64,000 bases of DNA from Myxococcales bacterium (GTDB lineage: Bacteria > Myxococcota_A > UBA9042). Below are positions 59,088 through 64,000 of the stretch, one piece after another. The notes beneath the pieces were generated by a model. The model was not told the DNA's origin. It did not search any database and saw only the letters and a list, made by a program, of their open reading frames with translations. The stretch is taken from contig CANLIC010000003.1 in NCBI GenBank assembly GCA_947491025.1, positions 143,257 to 207,256 on the forward strand. The letters run 5' to 3'. The first letter of the stretch is position 1; every line of letters begins with the position of its first letter. The translations under genes were made by a program, and so were the position numbers.

Positions 59088-61316
59088 ATGACGCAGTTTT
59101 TCAGGAAGCGCTTGTTCGCGACGGTCGGCGTCTTGGGCTTCGTCGCGGCCTGCGAGAGCGCTGGCGGCGGCGAAAAGGCCGCAGCTGTTGTGCCAGGCTG
59201 CGCCGAGGCCAAGGACTGTGCCGCCGAGTTGCCCGACCTCGGCCCCTGCCTGCAGGCCGCCTGCGTCGTCGGGAAATGCGTCGCCGAGGAGCGCGCCAAC
59301 GGCACCGCGTGCGCGGATGCGGCTTGCGGCGCCACGGGTTTTGTGGCTGCCAGCCAGTGCGCCGCTGGTGCTTGCGTCGCCCCTGCCGTGGTGGCCTGCG
59401 CTGCACCGGTCTGCCAGGTCGCCTCCTGCGTCGCCAGCAGCGGCTGCACGACTACGCCGGCCGCGGATGGCAAGGCGTGCGATGCCGACGGGTCCGCTTG
59501 CACCCCCAGCGACGCCTGCCTCGCTGGCGCTTGCAAGGCGGGCGCGGCCAAGACCTGCGACGACGGCAACGCCTGCACGACCGATGACTGCGACGCCAAG
59601 ACCGGCGACTGCAAGGCGGTGGCCGCAGCGGCCGGGTCCTGCGACGACGGCAACGCTTGCACCTCGGGCGACGCGTGCCAGGGCGGCGGCTGCGTTGGGA
59701 CCGCCGTCGACTGCGGCGACGCCGATCCCTGCACCACCGACAGCTGCGATCCCGGCAAGGGCTGCGCGCACGCGGCCATCTCGGGGTGCGGCGTCAGCGC
59801 CAACGCCTGCCTGCAAGCCGACGGTAGCCCGACCCCGTGCGACGATGGCAACGCCTGCACCAAAGACAGCTGCAACGAAAAGACCGGCTGCGTCCATACC
59901 GCACAGGACGGCCCCTGCACCGACGACAACACCTGCACCAGCGGCGACAGCTGCAAGGCCGGCGCTTGCCAAGGTGGAACGACGATCTGCGCCTGCAAGA
60001 GCGACGACGACTGCGCGGCCCAGAACCCGACCAACGCCTGCCTCGGCAAGCTCTTCTGCGACAAGTCCACCAGCGCCTGGACCTGCAAGCTGAACCCGAC
60101 GACGGTGGTCAACTGCGGCAGCGAGAAAGACACCCCTTGCGCCCAGAACCTCTGCGACCCCCAGACCGCCCAATGCGCGGTGACACCGGTCAGCGATGGC
60201 AAGGCCTGCGATGCCGACGGCTCGGTCTGCACCGCCGGCGACGTGTGCAAAGCCGGTGCCTGCGCCGCCGGCACCAAGGTCGGCTGCGACGACAGCAACC
60301 CCTGCACAGAGGACAGCTGTGACCAGGCCAAAGGCTGCCAGCACAAGGCCAACACGGACCCGTGCGACGATGGCGACGCCTGCACCCAGGCCGATGCGTG
60401 CGCCGGCACGGTCTGCACCGGCGGCAAGGCCCTGAGCTGCGCCGACGGCAAGCCCTGCACCGACGACAGCTGCGACGCCAAGGCGGGCTGCCAGAACAAG
60501 GCCAACGCGGCGAGCTGCGACGACGGAGACCTCTGCAGCCAGGGCGACGCTTGCGCCAATGGCGCCTGCGTCGGCGGCGCCCCCAAGGTCTGCGACGACG
60601 GCAACCCCTGCACCGTTGACGCCTGCAACGCACAAGCCGGCGACTGTACGGCCAAGCCTGGCGCAGACGGCGGCAAGTGCGACGACGGCAATCCCTGCAC
60701 AGGCGACGGCGCCTGCAGCGACGGCTCCTGCGCCAAGGGCACCGCCAATCCCTGCGACGACGGGAAGATCTGCACGCTCGATAGCTGCGACCCCAAGCTC
60801 GGCTGCGTGCACAGCGCCCTGCAGGGCTGCAATGACTGCCAGGGCCAGCCGAACTGCACTGGCTCGCTCATGCCGTCGTTCGCCCTCAACGACCAGAACA
60901 GCAACAGCGCGACCTTCAACAAGTCCGTCGAACCCTTGGCCTGGAAGAACAAACCTATCTTAATGATATCCGTGCACGGTTACTGAAGTAACTGTGCTTT
61001 CCAGGCTGGAAAGCTTCAAACGATGAAGGACAAGCTCAGTGGTCTGGGCATCGACGTCGCGTTCTTCGCGCTCAACGACAAGAACTACGCCAGCCAGAAC
61101 GCGGTCAGCAAAGCCTGCAAGTTCCCGGTGCTGACCGACACCTCCACCGCCGGCGTGTTCAAGCTCCTCGCAGTGCCCGGCAAGGAGTACGTCTACGTCT
61201 GGGACAAGCAAGGCGCACTCGTGTCGTTCTTTGCACCGTGGGAGATCGGCCTCAGCAGTGGCGCCAATGTGGCCAAGCTCGAGGCCTTGCTGACCGCGCT
61301 GTCCAAGGCGCCTTGA
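59088..61316 (+). CDS. Cys-rich redoxin lipoprotein, predicted selenoprotein (in-frame UGA)
   Basis: Read through one in-frame TGA (60984-60986), the gene encodes 742 aa. It has a lipobox (FVAAC, Cys22), a Cys-rich region of C-D-D-G repeats (about residues 30-585), and a C-terminal thioredoxin-fold domain (about 592-742) whose redox pair is Sec633-x-x-Cys636 (HGY-Sec-SNC). The TGA is Sec rather than a stop because the frame continues 109 codons, completing the fold (VAFFALND, KFPVLTD, DKQGALVSFFAP); because UGA falls exactly at the first position of a CxxC; because the Cys form (DWCASC) occurs at 13912-15093; and because a perfect SECIS-like hairpin follows. Start ATG 59088 has GGAG upstream. 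Expected role: envelope thiol redox chemistry. Sec genes selA, selB, selC and selD are not in the window. Confidence 0.82.
60984..61014 (+). promoter_or_regulatory. UGA codon with bacterial SECIS-like hairpin
   Basis: After TGA (60984-60986) come 9 bases, then a perfect 7-bp stem GCTTTCC (60996-61002) / GGAAAGC (61008-61014) with loop AGGCT. Bacterial SECIS elements lie just downstream of UGA with a short loop carrying an early G; this loop begins 16 bases after the UGA and has G at its second position. SelB binding is inferred. Confidence 0.75.
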
Positions 61317-61483
61317 GGCCCAACAGCGCGCCGCTTGCTCGCGCCCTCGCGTAGGCGCCGGGCGCGCAGGCGGCGAAGCGCGCCGAGGTCCCCCACATGG
61401 CCGTGAACACGGGGCCTTGCTGCGTCCGCGCTCTGGGTGCGAGAGTCCCGGGCCGTCGGCTGGGGCTGGCAAGGGCAGGTCGC

Positions 61484-63238
61484 ATGAACTTACAGGGTGC
61501 AAGACGCTGGGCGTGGTGGGCAGCCGCAGTCCTGTGGGCGTTCGCCGGCTGCCACCAGGGCACCTTGTCCGTCGATGCCGCCGCCGTCCGTGCGGTGGAC
61601 ACGCTGGCGGACGTGGAGGAATCAGACGCCGCGAGAGGCGCTGACGCGGCCACCGGCGCCGACACCGCCGCCTCTGGAGACCACCTGCAAGGCGAGGAGG
61701 CGATCGCGCCCGATGCATCGGATGTAGGCGCCGACGCCGCCGGTGGGGGCGACGCCGCCGGTGGGGGCGACGCCGCCCTGGGCGATGCCGGGTCCGCGGC
61801 CGGCGATGGGGCGGTCACCGACGCCACTGTGATCGACACAGCGGTCAGCGACGGTGCGGTCAGCGACGGTGCGGTCAGCGACGGTGCGGTCAGCGACGGT
61901 GCGGTCAGCGACAGTGCGGCGAACGATTCCGCTGGGGATCCCGACGGCGCTGCAGCGAGCGACTCCGGCGACGCCACGTCGGCCGCGAACGGCGCACCCG
62001 CCGGCGACGCCAGCGACGCGTTGGCAGCCGCCGACGTAGCCGCGGCCTATGACCCGAACCAGCCGCCAGGGCCAATCCCGACGCTGGATCCCGAGCCGGC
62101 GCCGCCCTGCGCCGCAGCGCTGGCCAAGAAGGACTACTTCCAGTTCCTCGACGACCTCTGTGTTGCCAAGCTCCTACCCACGCACGTCGACGCCGGCTTT
62201 GCCTGTCCCGTCGTCGACGCCAGCGCCACCGTGCCGCTCAAGGGCGGCGGCAGCGCGACGTACACGCCATTCGATGCCCCGCTGGTAGCCCAGACCGCGG
62301 CCCTGCAAGGGCTGCTGCCGCCGGGGATGGCGATGAGCGTGCTCTTGGTCAAGCGCGTCGGCGGGACGCCGTACCTGCGGCTGCTCGGGACCGCCAACCA
62401 CGAGCAGGCGGTCCAGCCGTGGAGCACGACCAAGTGGCTCGCCGCCGCCAACGCCGCTGCGACGATGCGGGTGGCCTCGGGCTACAAGGTCGGCCTGACG
62501 GCGAGCGTCAAGGGCACCGCAATCGGCGACTTCGTCAGCTCCATCCACACCTACGACGACTCGCCGTACAGCAGCAACGGCCTCGCGCGTTGGTTCCACG
62601 ACATCGGTGGCCGCGCCAAGGCCAACGCGCTGATCCATGAGGCGTGGCTGGGAAGGCCGGCGACCGAGACCTTTGGCGGCAACTACGGCTCGGCCAGTCC
62701 GCCGCTCGGCTACAGCTTCAAGGAGCCGGACGGCTCCGCGCTGACCGTGACCCCGGACCAGACGAGCGGACCAGCCAACCACCTCTCGCCCTATACGCTG
62801 GCGCTCGCGCTTGAGCGTGTCGTTCTGCACCGTGAGCAGCCGACGACCCGCCTACCCGGCCTGCAGTGGAAAGACATCGAGGTCCTGCTCTATGGCGCCG
62901 CTGGCAGCAAGAAGTACGGGCCCTTCGGCGGCATGAGCGCCGACACCGCCATCTACGCCCAGGCAGGCCTCGACATGCCCTTCATCGAGCAGCGCAGCCA
63001 AGGCAAGTGGCGCATCCACAGCAAGCTCGGCCTCGGCACCAGCTACCAATTCGTGTGGGTCGGCTACGCCTGTCTGCCCTGGCTCGATGCCAAAGGCGCG
63101 CCGATTCCCGGCTGGGGTCGCGAGGTGGTGCTGGCGGTGCACCTGCCGACCGGCGGCAAGGATTGGCGCGAACGGGATAGGCTGGTCGCCACGGGCGTGC
63201 GTGCGGTGTTGTCGCGGGTCGTCGACGGCCGGTTGTGA
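61484..63238 (+). CDS. Serine beta-lactamase/DD-peptidase-like lipoprotein
   Basis: A 584-aa lipoprotein (lipobox AFAGC, Cys23). Residues about 25-190 are an Ala/Asp/Gly linker with five copies of SDGAV-like units. Residues about 205-584 look like a penicillin-recognising serine hydrolase: SxxK at Ser314-Thr-Thr-Lys317, SxN at Ser363-Ser-Asn365, and a KTG-like box at Lys514-Leu-Gly516, in the right order and plausible spacing. Such enzymes cut or crosslink peptidoglycan or hydrolyse beta-lactams or esters. Which applies here is unknown, and the third motif is degenerate. ATG 61484 is chosen because the signal peptide starts there with GGGCAGG upstream; the frame is open back to 61397. Confidence 0.65.
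   Translation: MNLQGARRWAWWAAAVLWAFAGCHQGTLSVDAAAVRAVDTLADVEESDAARGADAATGADTAASGDHLQGEEAIAPDASDVGADAAGGGDAAGGGDAALGDAGSAAGDGAVTDATVIDTAVSDGAVSDGAVSDGAVSDGAVSDSAANDSAGDPDGAAASDSGDATSAANGAPAGDASDALAAADVAAAYDPNQPPGPIPTLDPEPAPPCAAALAKKDYFQFLDDLCVAKLLPTHVDAGFACPVVDASATVPLKGGGSATYTPFDAPLVAQTAALQGLLPPGMAMSVLLVKRVGGTPYLRLLGTANHEQAVQPWSTTKWLAAANAAATMRVASGYKVGLTASVKGTAIGDFVSSIHTYDDSPYSSNGLARWFHDIGGRAKANALIHEAWLGRPATETFGGNYGSASPPLGYSFKEPDGSALTVTPDQTSGPANHLSPYTLALALERVVLHREQPTTRLPGLQWKDIEVLLYGAAGSKKYGPFGGMSADTAIYAQAGLDMPFIEQRSQGKWRIHSKLGLGTSYQFVWVGYACLPWLDAKGAPIPGWGREVVLAVHLPTGGKDWRERDRLVATGVRAVLSRVVDGRL
61841..61915 (+). repeat. Five 15-bp tandem repeats in linker
   Basis: Five head-to-tail copies of GCGGTCAGCGACGGT (the last with one change) encode AVSDG units of the linker. 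Near-perfect DNA identity suggests recent slippage expansion. Confidence 0.9.
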
Positions 63239-63579
63239 GCGCCTGGCTTTCGTCGCAGCCGCCCCCGATGGAACAGCGCGCCTGCCTGCATCCCGTCTCG
63301 CCCTTGGCCGTGCGGCGTTCTGAGCCGGTCCGAGCGCCCTCTGGCGCGGCCCCACCGCGACCCCCGCGCTCCTTGTGGCCATCGCGCTCGGCCCGGGCGC
63401 CTCGAGACCCGTGAAGACCGCGGCGGCGCCGCCGCAACGCCAGAAGCGCTCTCTCGACCGCTTCCGCTGGCGCCGCGCCGCAGCAGCCTCGCCAGGCCAC
63501 GATTTCCTCCACCTGCTTCGCGCTGATGGCGATCAGCGACGCTGGTGTAGCTCCCCGACCTCGGCTACTGTCCGGATCC
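63239..63579. other. Intergenic region before kinase gene
   Basis: About 340 bases with no supported gene. Overlapping frames on both strands give Arg/Ala/Pro-rich translations without a ribosome binding site or family. No promoter or terminator is convincing. Confidence 0.45.
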
Positions 63580-64000
63580 ATGTCGACTGTGGTTCCGCCC
63601 CAGCTGCTGTCCCCTGGCGACGTCGTAGACGGCACCTACGTCGTCGAGCGATTTCTCGCCGGCGGCGGCATGGGCCAGGTCTACATCGCCCGCGACCAGC
63701 GCCTGGAGCGGACGGTCGCACTCAAGCTGCTTCATCCGAAATACTCAAATGACATCGGACGATTCCGGTTTCGGCGCGAGGCTCAGGCCCTCTCGTGCGT
63801 CGTCCACCCCAATGTCGTTGCAGTGTACGGCTTTGGCGTGCACAGCGAGGGCTTCTACCTGGCCATGGAGCACGTCCGCGGCCGACCGCTCGACGAAGAG
63901 CTGCGCTCGCGCGGCGCGCTGCCCGCGACCGAAGTCGCTGCCCTCATCGCGCAGACCGCCTCCGGACTCGCCGAGATCCACGCCGCCAAGATCGTCCATC
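63580..64000 (+). CDS. Serine/threonine protein kinase (partial, runs off window)
   Basis: The first 140 codons of a bacterial Hanks-type (PknB-like) kinase. Visible are the Gly-rich loop GGGMGQVY, the ATP-anchoring lysine in VALKLLHP, the helix-C glutamate in FRREAQALS, the hinge LAMEHVRGRPLDEEL and the start of the catalytic loop (IHAAKIVH) at the window edge. No transmembrane segment is seen in this part. The ATG at 63580 is the first in-frame start, but its ribosome binding site is weak. FHA proteins such as the one encoded at 35794-37056 are typical readers of such kinases, though no link is shown here. Confidence 0.9.
   Translation, partial: MSTVVPPQLLSPGDVVDGTYVVERFLAGGGMGQVYIARDQRLERTVALKLLHPKYSNDIGRFRFRREAQALSCVVHPNVVAVYGFGVHSEGFYLAMEHVRGRPLDEELRSRGALPATEVAALIAQTASGLAEIHAAKIVH

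Noticed and set aside
60984..60986. True stop codon or sequencing error splitting a pseudogene
   Set aside because: The frame is unbroken on both sides, the codon sits at a redox-active position and a SECIS-like hairpin follows. It remains possible if the genome lacks Sec genes.

Overview
The window is uniformly high-GC and gene-dense. It most resembles a large-genome myxobacterium (Myxococcota, formerly Deltaproteobacteria). The evidence is the several secreted lipoproteins built from C-D-D-G-N-x-C-T modules with a MopE-like C-N-G-x-D-D-D-C motif, an FHA-GGDEF protein, a PknB-type kinase, OmpA with thrombospondin-type-3 repeats, and a Sec-containing redoxin. The taxonomic call is inference; no rRNA or other phylogenetic marker except bS21 is present.

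Layout. 1-7037 (-): end of a small lipoprotein gene and a 2298-aa Cys-rich lipoprotein. 7071-7776: a locally AT-rich stretch with one doubtful small ORF. 7777-13709 (-): a four-gene operon, ccr-like / mcd / ecm / ecsC-like, i.e. the core of the ethylmalonyl-CoA pathway, behind a recognisable promoter. 13912-15093 (-): redoxin lipoprotein with a CxxC. 15539-17099 (+): bS21 with a Gly/Tyr-rich extension, then an outer-membrane barrel. 17367-21131 (+): TPM-like membrane protein, a protein with a (W/F)DCSSDC repeat tail, and an overlapping radical SAM/SPASM enzyme; I regard this as a candidate undescribed peptide-modification system. 21141-26255: DksA-like zinc-finger protein, OmpA, a four-fold repeat protein, glycine C-acetyltransferase. 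26510-35536 (-): a 3008-aa lipoprotein with four six-repeat NHL propellers. 35794-39755: FHA-diguanylate cyclase, Cys-rich lipoprotein, secreted protein. 40031-56696 (+): TetR regulator, then an operon for a one-polypeptide type I fatty acid synthase, AcpS and a one-polypeptide acetyl-CoA carboxylase, with a strong promoter and a dyad. 56739-63238: Tat lipoprotein with a C39-like fold, an unknown Cys-rich lipoprotein, a Cys-rich selenoprotein read through an in-frame UGA with a SECIS-like hairpin, and a serine-hydrolase-like lipoprotein. 63580-end: start of a Ser/Thr kinase.

How it fits together. Two acyl-CoA modules dominate the metabolism. One (ccr/mcd/ecm) interconverts C4/C5 acyl-CoAs. 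The other makes malonyl-CoA (ACC), activates the carrier domain (AcpS) and builds fatty acids (FAS-I), probably under the adjacent TetR regulator. Much of the rest is cell-surface material: giant disulfide-rich lipoproteins and two thioredoxin-fold proteins, one using Cys-x-x-Cys and one Sec-x-x-Cys, which plausibly act on such exported thiols. The three most interesting loci are the radical SAM/repeat-tail pair, the UGA-decoded redoxin, and the FAS-I/AcpS/ACC operon.
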